The notes beneath the pieces are model-generated. The model saw only the letters and a list, made by a program, of their open reading frames with translations, was not told the DNA's origin and did not search any database. Shown here piece after piece: positions 35,826 through 44,989 of a stretch of 64,000 bases of DNA; positions within the stretch are counted from its first letter, which is position 1, and each line of letters opens with the position of its first letter. A program made the translations under genes and the position numbers. Source of the DNA: DATEDA01 sp963744255 (GTDB lineage Bacteria > Pseudomonadota > Gammaproteobacteria > Burkholderiales > SG8-39); the NCBI GenBank assembly GCA_963744255.1, contig CAVUSZ010000024.1, positions 84,064-148,063 on the forward strand, in the 5' to 3' direction.

Positions 35826-36246
35826 TTTCGGGCACCCTCAATGCAAGTGTCGGGCCTCAATCCGCGCGCGATCGCAACAGCATGCAAAATCGCGCGGACG
35901 GCGACGGATGGATTCGCTCACGCTGACGGACGATTATTGGGGGTGCGCTTGTCCGGGTCAAGCGTCGCAAGCGCAGTTGCAGTTGCGTTGCCCTCGGCAC
36001 GCCGCGCTGCGGCGGGTCCTCGTGCGGACCATTCAACGTCTACATCGAAGAGACCGACCGGCTGGTATGAGTCGAGGTTGTGTAAAAACTATCGGAGCGC
36101 GGATGATGCGGTGCATTTTCGGGGCCGTACGGGGTGCTCCATCGGCAGGAGTCGGCCAGGAGCGGTCGGCCGGCGACGATGTCGAGATTGCCCCGAACCG
36201 GTCACTGGTCCTCTCCCCGCGAGAGGGAGAAGGCGAGACGCACTGC
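35826..36246. other. Gene-free spacer
   Basis: About 420 bases between the tail end of the LysR gene and the glyoxalase-like gene start. It should contain the promoter of the GMC operon. No convincing gene or repeat was found. Confidence 0.4.
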
Positions 36247-37251
36247 TCAGCGGCTGCGTGTGCGGACCGGCGCGCCGAGCCGGACCGACCGGGGCCGACC
36301 CGAGCCTTCGCGCTCGGCGTCTGCTTCGATGTCCTGGCGGACCTCGCCGCGCAGCCACGCGACGAACTCCTTGACGACCGGGCGTTCGGCGGAGCGCGGC
36401 GGGATCAGGACGAAGTATGTTCCCCAGCTAAGCACCGCTTCACGGCCAAACGGTGCGACCAGCAGACCGTCGCTCAGATGGCGGGCACTATGCGGGTTGC
36501 GTCCGATCGCGACGCCGCTGCCGTCAATCGCCGCCTGGACCACCTGGTCGTAATGCGAGAAATGCAGCGTACCGCCCGGCTTCAGGTCACCGAGCTTCAT
36601 CGCCTCGAGCCACGGTCCCCAGTCGGACCACGGCCCGCGCGCCGTGACAGTCTCCAGATCCAACAGCACGTGGTGCGCGAGATCCGCGGGACCGCTGAGC
36701 GGCCGTGCGTGATCGCGCACCAGCGTCGGCGAGCAGACCGGGAACATCTGCACGTCGAATAGCGGCTCCCCGCCGGGGACGCTCGACCCAGGAGAGGCCC
36801 AGCGGATCGCGAGGTCGAGGCGCTCGCGCTCGAGATCGAGCCTCTGGTCGGCGGCGACGCTGCGCACGTCGACCTCGGGATGCAGGCGGATGAACCGAGG
36901 AAGCTTTGGCACCAACCACGTCGAGGCGAGCGGCGCACTCGTCGTGACCGCGAGCGTCTCCCCACCCCGCGACACGGCGAGACGATCGGTCGCCTCGTCG
37001 ATCAGCTTGAGCGCCTCGCCGACTGCGCGATGGAGCCCCTGCCCGGCATCGGTGAGACGCAGCCCGCGATTGACGCGGCTGAACAAGGGCCGTCCGAGCT
37101 GCTCTTCGAGCGTCTTGATTTCACGGCTGACCGCCGATTGGGTGAGGGACAACTCCCGCGCGGCGCGCGTGAAGCTCAGGTGGCGTGCCGCGGCCTCGAA
37201 GCCCTTGAGCAAGTCGAGCGACAACCGCGGACGACGGCGCTTGCTATCCAT
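36247..37251 (-). CDS. LysR-family transcriptional regulator, GcvA-like
   Basis: 334 residues. The N-terminal winged helix is typical (FEAAARHLSFTRAARELSLT, then SAVSREIKTLEEQLG). The effector domain contains TSAPLASTWLVPKLPRF and DLAIRWASPG, the GcvA-subgroup pattern. A basic tail of about 25 residues extends past the domain. Divergent from the DUF2917 gene, a common pair in Burkholderiales; it likely regulates itself and that gene. Confidence 0.88.
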   Translation of the reverse strand: MDSKRRRPRLSLDLLKGFEAAARHLSFTRAARELSLTQSAVSREIKTLEEQLGRPLFSRVNRGLRLTDAGQGLHRAVGEALKLIDEATDRLAVSRGGETLAVTTSAPLASTWLVPKLPRFIRLHPEVDVRSVAADQRLDLERERLDLAIRWASPGSSVPGGEPLFDVQMFPVCSPTLVRDHARPLSGPADLAHHVLLDLETVTARGPWSDWGPWLEAMKLGDLKPGGTLHFSHYDQVVQAAIDGSGVAIGRNPHSARHLSDGLLVAPFGREAVLSWGTYFVLIPPRSAERPVVKEFVAWLRGEVRQDIEADAEREGSGRPRSVRLGAPVRTRSR

Positions 37252-37303
37252 TCCCCGAACTCATGTGGGCGGTGAGCAAAGATCGTTTGAGGACTGCCCG
37301 GCC

Positions 37304-37339
37304 GCTGTTCAGAATTGCTGCCATCTTAGATCGAACAGC
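37304..37339. promoter_or_regulatory. Possible LysR-type operator in the divergent spacer
   Basis: Seven-base arms GCTGTTC and GAACAGC are separated by 22 bases between the LysR and DUF2917 starts. The spacing is longer than a classic LysR box, so it is only suggestive. Confidence 0.25.
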
Positions 37340-37372
37340 AGCGCGGATGCGGCCGGCCCATAGGAGGCAGTC

Positions 37373-37717
37373 ATGATCGTCGACATGAAACGGATGGTCA
37401 TCGAGCTCGAGTATCGGGGAATCGTCCCGGTGGAGGACGCCATGGGCACGCGAATCGACTGTCTTCGCGGACGGATCTGGATCACTGAGCACGGATGCAC
37501 GGACGACATCGTGCTGGAGGCTGGCCAGTCGTATGAGATCTCGCGCGGCGGCGTTGCCGTGGTGCAAGCCCTGCGCGAGGCGCTCGTCGCGCTTCGGGCG
37601 CCAGCAGTGCTCCAGGCTGGAGTCGGGCTCGGGGCACGGGTCGAGCGGCTCTGGAGCCCGTGGGCTGCGCGCGCGGCTGGCGGGCATCCGGTCATTGCGC
37701 AGACAAGGTCCGGCTGA
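37373..37717 (+). CDS. DUF2917 protein
   Basis: 114 residues, no signal peptide. The conserved core is CLRGRIWITEHGCTDDIVLE followed by AGQSYEISRGGVAVVQAL, a small cupin-like beta fold. Function unknown. ATAGGAGG precedes the ATG. It is almost always found beside a GcvA-type LysR gene, as here. Confidence 0.82.
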   Translation: MIVDMKRMVIELEYRGIVPVEDAMGTRIDCLRGRIWITEHGCTDDIVLEAGQSYEISRGGVAVVQALREALVALRAPAVLQAGVGLGARVERLWSPWAARAAGGHPVIAQTRSG

Positions 37718-37838
37718 CGTAGGATGACTGCCCGACATCTAGGACCGAGGCGTTCAATGACCGAGTCGTTTCGCGACTTCGAGCCGCTTGCGGATGACGC
37801 CGTCTGCGCGAAGTCGTTGAGGTTCAGGATGATTCCCG

Positions 37839-38461
37839 GTGCTCAAGGTCGTTGGACAGAAGCTTGATGACGGCCGCTGGTTCACGGTGTCCGCCGAACG
37901 GAACAAGGGCCCGATCCTCGCGGTATGGAACGGACTCTTCCTCGCACCGGCCTTGTCCTGGAAATCGGCAGCGGCACTGGTCAGCACGTTGCTCATTTCG
38001 CCAAGGCGTTGCCGGAGCTCACCTGGCAGCCCAGCGATCCGGACGCCGCGTTTCGCGAGTCGATCCGGTCGTGGGTGAGGGGGGAGCATCTCGGCAATGT
38101 GCGCGCGCCCGTCGACCTTGATGTTTGCAGGTTCCCCTGGCCGGTGACTCACGCCGACGCGGTGCTGTGCATCAACATGATTCACGTCGCACCGTGGGCA
38201 GCCACGGAAGCGTTGTTCGCAGGCGCGAAGGACGTGCTGATCCATGGCGGAGTGCTGTTCCTGTACGGGCCCTATCGCCGGTTCGGCCGGCATACCGCGC
38301 CGAGCAACGAGGCATTCGATGCGCAGCTGCGAACGAACGATCCCACTTGGGGATTGCGTGACCTCGAAGCCGTCGTCGAGCTCGCCGCTACTGCGGGATT
38401 CGAGCTTGCAGAGTTCGTCGATATGCCAGCCAACAATTTCAGCGTCGTGCTTCGAAAGTAA
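37839..38461 (+). pseudogene. DUF938-family SAM-dependent methyltransferase-like protein, one frameshift
   Basis: SAERNKGPILAV opens the family in one frame; the next base context at about 37926 shifts to LPRTGLVLEIGSGTGQHVAH (SAM-binding loop), LPELTWQPSDPD, LCINMIHVAPW and VLFLYGPYRRFGRHTAPSN. About 206 codons once repaired, normal for DUF938. The start is uncertain: GTG 37839 is the first in-frame codon after an unrelated short frame. Function unknown. The single indel may be an error. Confidence 0.65.
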
Positions 38462-39034
38462 AGCGGATCGCGGCGTTCGGTCCGCATGGCCTTTTGTGCC
38501 AGCGATATTCCTGGCACCGTTCCAGGCTAGTCCGACCTGTACCCAACGCCGATGAATGGGTAAATCCGGGAACTCCATGGTGATCGAGCCAGGCGGAAAA
38601 ATCGCGGCCGGGCCGATCCGGCGCGAACTAGGGATCCTGTACGCGAACATCGCTGCACGCATACATCGACCTTGAGCGCGTCGCCATCGCGCTACGAAGC
38701 CTCGATGTCGTCGGTCATTACGCAAGACCCAATATCTTTCAGTTGCGCGTTAATAGGCGTGCGCTCAAGCCCGTCAGCGGATCGCCTCGAAGCGGGGTTG
38801 CGCCCGCTCGGTCGCGGCGGCTGATGGGGCGACGTCGAGCGTCCGGTGTCGCACGTTCGAACGTCCGCTCTGCGCAAATCCGGCTGACTGCTGTGGGTCG
38901 ACTTGAGCCCTTCGGACGACGGCCGCTGACCGGCCCAGAAACGACCATCAGCGCGAGCCCCGATTCGCTTGAGACCGGACGCTGCGCTCTCGGGAGAGAG
39001 GCTGATCGACGCCTCGGCGGCCGAATCGGCGCGC
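38462..39034. other. Gene-free spacer with a dispersed repeat
   Basis: About 570 bases with no supported gene. It carries copy 2 of a 40-base repeat (38898-38937) and other decayed repeat-like sequence. Confidence 0.45.
38898..38937. repeat. 40-base dispersed repeat, copy 2
   Basis: Direct copy of 32091-32130 with three mismatches, 6.8 kb away. Confidence 0.75.
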
Positions 39035-40291
39035 CTAACTTCGGGCCTGTGTCGCCGGACGCAACTCAAGCGTCTGCTCGCGCTCGACGCGGACCGTCGG
39101 CCGCGTGTTCATCATCATCTGCCCGATGCCGGCCAGGATTCCGATCCCCGCCGCCCATTGCCACGCGGCGTCGTACGAGCCGAGCATACTGTAGATCAGC
39201 CCCCCACCCCACGCACCGACGAACGAGCCGACCTGATGGCTGAAGAACGCGATCCCGGAAAGCGTCGCCATGTATCGCAAGCCGAACAGGTGCACCACCA
39301 GCCCGTTGAGCAAGGGCACGACGCCGAGCCACAACGCCCCCATCGCGGCGGCGAACACCAGCGTCGAGGCCGGCGACGGCGGCACCAGGAAGTACGCGGT
39401 GATGAAGATCGAGCGCAGGATGTAGATCCCGCCGAGCAGCGCGCGCTTGGAATGGTGCCCGCCGAGCCAGCCGAACAGATAGGACCCTGCCACGTTGAAC
39501 AGCCCGATCAGCGCCAAGGCGTTCGCGCCCACCGACGGGTCCAGGCCGCAAATCTCCAGGTAAGTCGGCAGGTGCGTGGTCAGGAACACGAGCTGCAGCC
39601 CGCAGACGAAGAACGCGAGCGCCATTACGACGTAGCCGGGATGGCTCGCGGCTTCGCGCACCGCCTCGCCTAGCGACTGCGAGGCCCCGGCGCCCGAATC
39701 GACCTCGATCTTGTCCGCGCCGCCCGCGAACCACGCGGCCGGCAACATCACCGCGGCGAGCCCGACGAACGCCACGACCGCGATCTGCCAACCGCCGCTC
39801 GTGATCAGGGACTGCGCCATCGGCGAAGCAAGCGTCAGACCGAGCGAGCCAACCGCCGAAACGGCACCCATGGCGACGCTGCGCTTCGCCGCGGACACGG
39901 TGCGGGACGTGACGGTCATCGCGATCGTCGAGGCGGTGCAGGACAGCGCCAGCCCGATGCAGATGCCCCAGCCGAGCATCAGCAGCAACGACGAGGTCGC
40001 GACCACGCTGAGCCCGAGACCAACCGCGTAGACCAACACTCCGCCGATCATCACCGGACGCGCGCCGTAGCGGTCGGCTAGTATCCCCACGAAGGGTTGC
40101 GTCGCACCCCAAAGAATGTTCTGGATGGCGAGCGCGAACGAGAAGTCCGCGGCAGTGATGCCGATATCGCGGATCAGGTGCGGTTGGAACAGCCCAAGGC
40201 TCTGGCGCATGCCCATGGCAAGGCTCAGCATCACGGCTGCGCCGCCGAGGATGGGCCAGGCCTGCGCGCGGGAGAGGTCGGTCTGCTTCAT
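39035..40291 (-). CDS. Major facilitator superfamily transporter (monocarboxylate/oxalate-formate type)
   Basis: 418 residues with twelve likely membrane helices. AMGMRQSLGLFQPHLIRDIG and NILWGATQPFVGILADRYGA (the loop 2-3 signature) start the first half; FNVAGSYLFGWLGGHHSKRA is the equivalent in the second half. This resembles the OxlT/monocarboxylate porter branch. The basic C-terminal tail is cytoplasmic. Substrate unknown; probably an organic acid. Monocistronic. Confidence 0.85.
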   Translation of the reverse strand: MKQTDLSRAQAWPILGGAAVMLSLAMGMRQSLGLFQPHLIRDIGITAADFSFALAIQNILWGATQPFVGILADRYGARPVMIGGVLVYAVGLGLSVVATSSLLLMLGWGICIGLALSCTASTIAMTVTSRTVSAAKRSVAMGAVSAVGSLGLTLASPMAQSLITSGGWQIAVVAFVGLAAVMLPAAWFAGGADKIEVDSGAGASQSLGEAVREAASHPGYVVMALAFFVCGLQLVFLTTHLPTYLEICGLDPSVGANALALIGLFNVAGSYLFGWLGGHHSKRALLGGIYILRSIFITAYFLVPPSPASTLVFAAAMGALWLGVVPLLNGLVVHLFGLRYMATLSGIAFFSHQVGSFVGAWGGGLIYSMLGSYDAAWQWAAGIGILAGIGQMMMNTRPTVRVEREQTLELRPATQARS

Positions 40292-40625
40292 GACGTCGCA
40301 ACGACGGGGAGGAGTCGCCGAGAGTTCATCGCCTATTCGTCCTCCAGCCGCGAATGCAGGATTCTCGAGGCGATGGCCCCGGTGCTCAAACGATATTCGA
40401 ACATGCCGTGCATGCGGCGCAGGAATGCATCCGCGGATACACCGAGCGTGCGGCGATCTGGCAGCGAGGGACGCGGCGGAGACCCGCGCGCCGGTCTCAC
40501 TGCCGTGCGCTTCCGCTCCCGGTCGAGGTACACCGGCTCGGCTTCGCCACCTGGCGGCTCGAATTGGACCGAGGATTCCAAGCGATTTCCCAGAGGCGGT
40601 CCAGATCCCGGAAGCCCGTGGGCGG
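40292..40625. other. Spacer with no recognisable gene
   Basis: Minus-strand frames here are open but their sequence is arginine-rich and unlike any family I know. Possibly the degraded 3' neighbour of the glyoxalase-like remnant at 40626-40760. Confidence 0.35.
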
Positions 40626-40760
40626 CTAGGCGTCTGCCTGCTGCATCGCCTGCTGCACTTCTTCCATGCTCATGGCGCGGACCTGCGTGCCGACCGACCA
40701 GTGATGGCCGAACGGGTCGACGAGCCCGGCGATCGCCAGCCACGGCCACACGGTTGCCAT
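40626..40760 (-). pseudogene. C-terminal remnant of a PhnB/glyoxalase-like protein
   Basis: 44 codons ending in TAG. GLVDPFGHHWSVGTQVRAMS and MEEVQQAMQQADA match the C-terminal strand and tail of PhnB-type vicinal-oxygen-chelate proteins (DPFGHxW). The rest of the domain is missing upstream, where the DUF899 gene ends 31 bases away. A leftover of a deleted gene. Confidence 0.6.
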
Positions 40761-40791
40761 GTCGCATACATCCGGGTGAAACGGCGCGAGC

Positions 40792-41562
40792 TCAGGCGTG
40801 GCAGGGGCCGGCCACCGGCGCCACCTTCGCAGGTGGTTCCGGTTCGTAGCGGTCGTGGTGGCGCACCCACTCCATCCCGTCGCGCTCGTCGCGGCCCTTG
40901 GGTGTGAGATCGAGCAGGTTGTACGTGCCCATCATCACCTCGACACCGCGCCTGTAGGTCGAATAGGTGTGGAAGACCTCGCCCGCGTCGTCCTTGTAGA
41001 ACACGCTGATGCCGGGCAATTCCTCGCTCTCGAAGGGCTGCATGCCGTAGTTGTAGTAGACCTGCGCCTTGGCGTGTTCTTCCGGCGTGAAGCTCACGTG
41101 GAAGTCGTGGTTGAAGTCGCTGCCAAACGAAGACACCCACCTGAACTGCCAGCCCATGCGCTTGCGAAAGCGCTCGATCTCGGCCAGCGGCGCGCGCGAG
41201 ATGGCCACCAGCGTGATGTCGCGATGCGCCAGATGCACGTTCATGCCGTCGCTGTGGTCGGCCATGAAAGAGCAGCTCGGGCAGCCTTGTTCCCACCCCG
41301 GGCCGAACATGAAGTGCTGCACCAGCAGTTGGCGGCGGCCTTCGAACAGCTCAGCCAGCGTGCGCGGACCTTCGGGCGTGTCGAACACGTAGTTCTTCTC
41401 GATGCGCACCCACGGCAGCGCGCGGCGCTCGCGGGCGATCTGGTCGCGCAGGCGCGTCAGCTCCTTTTCGCGCGCCAGCAGTGTCTTGCGCTCGGCAATC
41501 CATCGGTCCCTGGACACGACGGGATGGTTCACGGTGCTCGCTACGGCAGCGGCAGTGTTCAT
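40792..41562 (-). CDS. DUF899 thioredoxin-like protein
   Basis: 256 residues. The family pattern is complete: VSRDRWIAERKTLLAREKEL, VFDTPEGPRTLAELFEGR, FGPGWEQGCPSCSFMADH (CxxC), FGSDFNHDFHVSF and GRDERDGMEWVRHHDRYEP. Proteins of this family are predicted thiol oxidoreductases; no reaction is established. GAAGGAGCACACC precedes ATG 41562. It is the last gene of a run with SRPBCC and beta-propeller genes. A tail fragment of a second copy survives at 44800-44900. Confidence 0.88.
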   Translation of the reverse strand: MNTAAAVASTVNHPVVSRDRWIAERKTLLAREKELTRLRDQIARERRALPWVRIEKNYVFDTPEGPRTLAELFEGRRQLLVQHFMFGPGWEQGCPSCSFMADHSDGMNVHLAHRDITLVAISRAPLAEIERFRKRMGWQFRWVSSFGSDFNHDFHVSFTPEEHAKAQVYYNYGMQPFESEELPGISVFYKDDAGEVFHTYSTYRRGVEVMMGTYNLLDLTPKGRDERDGMEWVRHHDRYEPEPPAKVAPVAGPCHA

Positions 41563-41573
41563 GGTGTGCTCCT

Positions 41574-42029
41574 TCAGTTCCAGTTGTCGATCTTGATGTC
41601 GTCAGGGTTGGGAGCACCCTTCCCCGTTTCCACCAGTGACTTCAAACTCATCAGAAAAATCGCCCACTTGGTGCTGCAATGGTGCATGAATTCCACCGGC
41701 TCCTTCCAACCCTGATGCTTGAAGAGGACGATGACGTAGTCGCTTTCCTGTTTGAGCTCAAAACTGATCCTGGTGCCGATCCATTCTTCGGGCCCGCCGA
41801 CTACTTGCCATAGCACACGCTTGGCAGGTTGGAGCTCGAAAACCTTCATCTCGAAGCCGCCGATCTCGGAGTCGCCAGCCCTGAAGCGGAACTGGAGCAC
41901 TCCGCCGACTTTGCTTTCCCCCTGCGTGTGGTTCGTCCACCAGGCGGCAACGCCTTCACGCGTGGCCAGTGCCTTGTAGACCTCATCAAGGGACGATTTG
42001 ATTCCGACTCTATGCAAGATATCAGCCAT
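41574..42029 (-). CDS. SRPBCC (AHSA1-like) protein
   Basis: 151 residues. HRVGIKSSLDEVYKALATRE with GVAAWWT, then VLWQVVGGPEEWIGTRISFE and HHCSTKWAIFLMSLKSLVE, is the START-like hydrophobic-pocket fold of the AHSA1 group. Role unknown; such proteins often sit with DUF899 and regulator genes in transferred stress-type cassettes. AAGGAGACACC precedes the start; it ends 11 bases before DUF899. Confidence 0.85.
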   Translation of the reverse strand: MADILHRVGIKSSLDEVYKALATREGVAAWWTNHTQGESKVGGVLQFRFRAGDSEIGGFEMKVFELQPAKRVLWQVVGGPEEWIGTRISFELKQESDYVIVLFKHQGWKEPVEFMHHCSTKWAIFLMSLKSLVETGKGAPNPDDIKIDNWN

Positions 42030-42112
42030 GGTGTCTCCTTACGGGTTGATCGAAACGACTGCGTACGTCGTCATTTCAAAGATGTGATCGTCATCGCGAC
42101 CGCATCGGTCGT

Positions 42113-42790
42113 TCACGATCTCTCTCCCTTCGGACGTCGCACGGCGCGGACTTTTCCGCTCGGTCCGCCGCCGCAATAGAACAGGTCTGCCCCGTCGGAC
42201 TCCATCCCGCTGACGCCGATGCCGCGCGGCATCTCCAGCCGCTCGAGCACAGCGCCGCTTTCCGGGTTGATTCGGCGGAGCTCGCTCTCGTCGCCTTCCC
42301 AGGTGCCGTGCCACAGCTCGCCGTCGACCCAGGTCACGCCGGTGACGAAGCGGTTGGACTCGATGGTGCGCAGAATGGCGCCTGTCTCGGGATCGATCTG
42401 GTGAATCTTGCGATCGCGGTACTGCCCCACCCACAGGCTGCCCTCGGCCCAGGCGAGGCCTGAGTCGCTGCCGTGGCCGGGCGCCGGGATCGACGCCACG
42501 ACGTCGCCGGTGGCGGGATCGATCTTGTCGATGCGCGCCTCGGCGATTTGGTAGAGGTACGTGCCGTCGAATGCGGTGCCAGCGTCGCCGGCGCGGTCGA
42601 GCGTGCGCGCGAGCTGACCACTCGCGGGATCGAAGGCGATCAGCCTCGATCCGGTGGCGGCCCAGACGCGGCGGCCGTCGTGGGTGACGCCGTGGATATG
42701 GTCGGCGCCGGCGAAGGGGCCATATTCGCGCACGATCTCGGCCGCGCGCGCCGGTGCTTGCGATTTTGTGTTGCCTGACTTGCTGGTCAT
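42113..42790 (-). CDS. YncE/SMP-30-like beta-propeller protein
   Basis: 225 residues, no signal peptide. Repeating blades: HIHGVTHDGRRVWAATG, LIAFDPASGQLARTLD, IDKIDPATGDVVASIPAPG, LAWAEGSLWVGQYRDRKIHQ and VTWVDGELWHGTWEGDE. Probably a cytoplasmic binding propeller or lactonase-like protein; catalytic acids cannot be assigned. AAGGAGC precedes the ATG. First surviving gene of the DUF899 operon, directly behind the truncated tail of a helix-turn-helix gene. Confidence 0.75.
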   Translation of the reverse strand: MTSKSGNTKSQAPARAAEIVREYGPFAGADHIHGVTHDGRRVWAATGSRLIAFDPASGQLARTLDRAGDAGTAFDGTYLYQIAEARIDKIDPATGDVVASIPAPGHGSDSGLAWAEGSLWVGQYRDRKIHQIDPETGAILRTIESNRFVTGVTWVDGELWHGTWEGDESELRRINPESGAVLERLEMPRGIGVSGMESDGADLFYCGGGPSGKVRAVRRPKGERS

Positions 42791-42802
42791 TGCCTGGGCT
42801 CC

Positions 42803-42888
42803 TTGTGGCGCGCTTCAGAACGGCGCCGTGAGACCAATCTACCCGAGCGGCAGCGCGGCGGGGAGTAACAAGTTCGTCGTGAATCCGG
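42803..42888. repeat. 86-base direct repeat, copy 1 (truncated tail of the HTH gene)
   Basis: Identical to 44904-44989 except at three bases. On the minus strand it encodes GFTTNLLLPAALPLG and a TAG at 42839-42841, equivalent to the C-terminus of the gene at 44940-46160, plus its 3' flank. The rest of that gene is absent here. Confidence 0.85.
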
Positions 42889-42984
42889 GTAGCGGAAGTG
42901 ACTCATTTGGGTTCCCGACGGTCCATGCTCGCGAAGCGCGCGTACGAGGTCGGCGCGACCCGCGCAGTCACGTTCGCGAGACTT

Positions 42985-43881
42985 CTAGCGCTCGCGCGCA
43001 TAGCGACTCGGAGGTTGGCCCACGTGCCGGCTGAACGCGGTGCTGAAGGTGCTCGCCGAGCCGTAGCCGACGCGTTCGGCGACCTCGGCGAGCCCGAAAT
43101 CGTGGCGGCGGAGCAGATCCTTCGCGACGGCCATGCGCCAGGCGAGCAGGTATTCCATCGGCGGCAGGCCCACTGCGCGTGTGAAGCGATCGAAGAACGC
43201 CGAGCGCGAAAGCGCGGCCTTCCTCGCGAGCTGGGCCACCGTCCACGAACGCGCGGGATCACCGTGCATCTGCCGCATCGCTGGCGCGAGTCGCGCATCG
43301 GCCAACCCGCGCAGCAGCCCCGGAGGCGCGTCTTCGCCCGGCGTAGACCGCAGCGCTTCGATGAGCAGCACTTCCACGAGGCGTGCAAGAACGAGATCGC
43401 GGCCCGACCTCCGTTCGCTTGATTCCTCGCCGACGAGCCGCACCAGTGTCGAAAGCCGCTCGGCGCCGCGCACGTGCACCAGCGCCGGCAGCAGGGATAC
43501 GAGCAACGCGGCATCGGGCGATTCGAAGACGAAGTAGCCACCGAGCAACCGCACGTCGGGGTGACCGCCGCGCGTGCCGTGGCGAACTTCACCCGTCGGC
43601 GCGGGCGTCACTTTCGGGTCGATGCGCGCCGGCGTCACCGGCTCGAAGCCCGACAAGGTGAAGCCCGGCGTCGCCGGCAGGAGCACGAAGTCGCCCGCTT
43701 CGAGCGTAAGGGCTTGGTGGCCGTCGACGGCGAGACGACAGCGGCCCTCGAGCACGGCGCAGAAGCTCGGCTGGCCGAATTCAGAGTAGCGGACACCCCA
43801 GCGACCGGCGCCACTGATGCGCTTCGAGAACACGGTATGCGGCTGAAGCAGCGTGATGACCTCCGCCAGCGGGTCATTCAT
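42985..43881 (-). CDS. AraC-family regulator with cupin sensor
   Basis: 298 residues from ATG 43881; a second ATG at 43917 would add 12. The N-terminal cupin_6 domain (VFSKRISGAGRWGVRYSEFG, LEAGDFVLLPATPGFTLSG, LLGGYFVFESPDAALLVSLL) is followed by an AraC double helix-turn-helix (VAQLARKAALSRSAFFDRF, then EVAERVGYGSASTFSTAFSR). Divergent from an SDR gene about 100 bases away, the usual target of this subgroup. Confidence 0.88.
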   Translation of the reverse strand: MNDPLAEVITLLQPHTVFSKRISGAGRWGVRYSEFGQPSFCAVLEGRCRLAVDGHQALTLEAGDFVLLPATPGFTLSGFEPVTPARIDPKVTPAPTGEVRHGTRGGHPDVRLLGGYFVFESPDAALLVSLLPALVHVRGAERLSTLVRLVGEESSERRSGRDLVLARLVEVLLIEALRSTPGEDAPPGLLRGLADARLAPAMRQMHGDPARSWTVAQLARKAALSRSAFFDRFTRAVGLPPMEYLLAWRMAVAKDLLRRHDFGLAEVAERVGYGSASTFSTAFSRHVGQPPSRYARER

Positions 43882-43981
43882 GACTGGACTCTCGCCAATG
43901 AAATACGGACTCAGCATTGTAGATCGTCCGGTGCGCCGCCGCTAACCTAGCGACCATTGATAACCACTATGGAAACCCACC

Positions 43982-44725
43982 ATGAAAACCGTGCTCATTA
44001 CCGGTTGCTCTTCCGGCTACGGCCTCGAGACCGGGCGCTACTTCCACTCGCAGGGCTGGAACGTGATCGCCACCATGCGAATGCCGCGCGAAGACGCTCT
44101 GCCCCGGTCGGAACGGCTACACGTGCTGGCGCTCGACGTGACGAAGCCCGAGAGCATCGCAGCCGCGCTCGAGGCGAGTGGGCCCATCGACGTGCTCGTC
44201 AACAACGCGGGCATCGGGCTCTTCGGTGCCTTCGAGGCCACCCCGATGGCCACGGCGCGCGAGGTGTTCGAGGCCAACACCTTCGGCGTGATGGCGATGA
44301 CGCAGGCGGTGCTGCCCCAGTTCCGCACGCGGAGAAAGGGCGTGATAGTGAACGTGACCTCGAGCGCGACGCTGGCGCCGATGCCGATGGTCGCCGTGTA
44401 CACCGCGAGCAAGATGGCCATCGAGGGCTTCACCGCGTCACTCGCGCTCGAACTCGCGGCTTTCGACGTGAGCGTAAAGCTGGTTGAACCGGGCTACGGG
44501 CCGACCACGCGCTTTACGAGCAACTCGGCGACGCGCATGGACGGGCTGATCCCCGAGGCGTACGCGCCTTTCGCGCAGCGCACCTTCGCTTCATTCGCGC
44601 AGCCGGCTGCGGTGACGACCGAGTCCGACGTGGCCGAGGTGGTGTGGCGTGCCGCGAACGATGCGTCTGGACAGCTCCGATTTCCGGCGGGTGCCGACGC
44701 AGTGGCGCTGGCTCAGTCGAGATAA
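43982..44725 (+). CDS. Short-chain dehydrogenase/reductase
   Basis: 247 residues. TGCSSGYG cofactor loop, NNAGIGLFGAFE, VTSSATLAPMPMVAVYTASK with serine and YxxxK residues. This is the SDR type regularly found divergent from a cupin-AraC regulator. Substrate unknown. Its 3' end converges on a decayed DUF899 tail. Confidence 0.87.
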   Translation: MKTVLITGCSSGYGLETGRYFHSQGWNVIATMRMPREDALPRSERLHVLALDVTKPESIAAALEASGPIDVLVNNAGIGLFGAFEATPMATAREVFEANTFGVMAMTQAVLPQFRTRRKGVIVNVTSSATLAPMPMVAVYTASKMAIEGFTASLALELAAFDVSVKLVEPGYGPTTRFTSNSATRMDGLIPEAYAPFAQRTFASFAQPAAVTTESDVAEVVWRAANDASGQLRFPAGADAVALAQSR

Positions 44726-44799
44726 GCGACGGTGGCGGCGCTCCGGCAGAGCGCGATGCGAGCGTGGCTGGCGTGCGCTTCGCGCACGAACCGACCGCC

Positions 44800-44900
44800 G
44801 GTGCTCCTTCGCGAGCGGTTCCGCCTCGAAGCGGTCGTGGTGGCGAACCCACGCCATCTTGTGTCGAGCTCGTCGCGGCCCTTCGGTGCGAGGTCCAGGT
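44800..44900 (-). pseudogene. DUF899 C-terminal remnant
   Basis: On the minus strand LDLAPKGRDELD and, after a shift, WVRHHDRFEAEPLAKE match the last ~35 residues of the intact DUF899 protein (LDLTPKGRDERD, WVRHHDRYEPEPPAK). It is fused directly to the 3' flank of the HTH gene at 44904, with nothing else of the gene left. Confidence 0.65.
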
Positions 44901-44903
44901 TTG

Positions 44904-44989
44904 TTGTGGCGCGCTTCGGAACGGCGCCGTGAGACCAATCTACCCGTGCGGCAGCGCGGCGGGGAGTAACAAGATCGTCGTGAATCCGG
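44904..44989. repeat. 86-base direct repeat, copy 2 (3' end of the HTH gene)
   Basis: Contains the last codons and stop of the gene at 44940-46160 and its 3' flank. 83 of 86 bases match 42803-42888. Confidence 0.85.

Noticed and set aside
37757..37867. Short plus-strand frame MTESFRDFEPLADD before the DUF938 gene
   Set aside because: 36 codons without family or clear ribosome site; probably chance.
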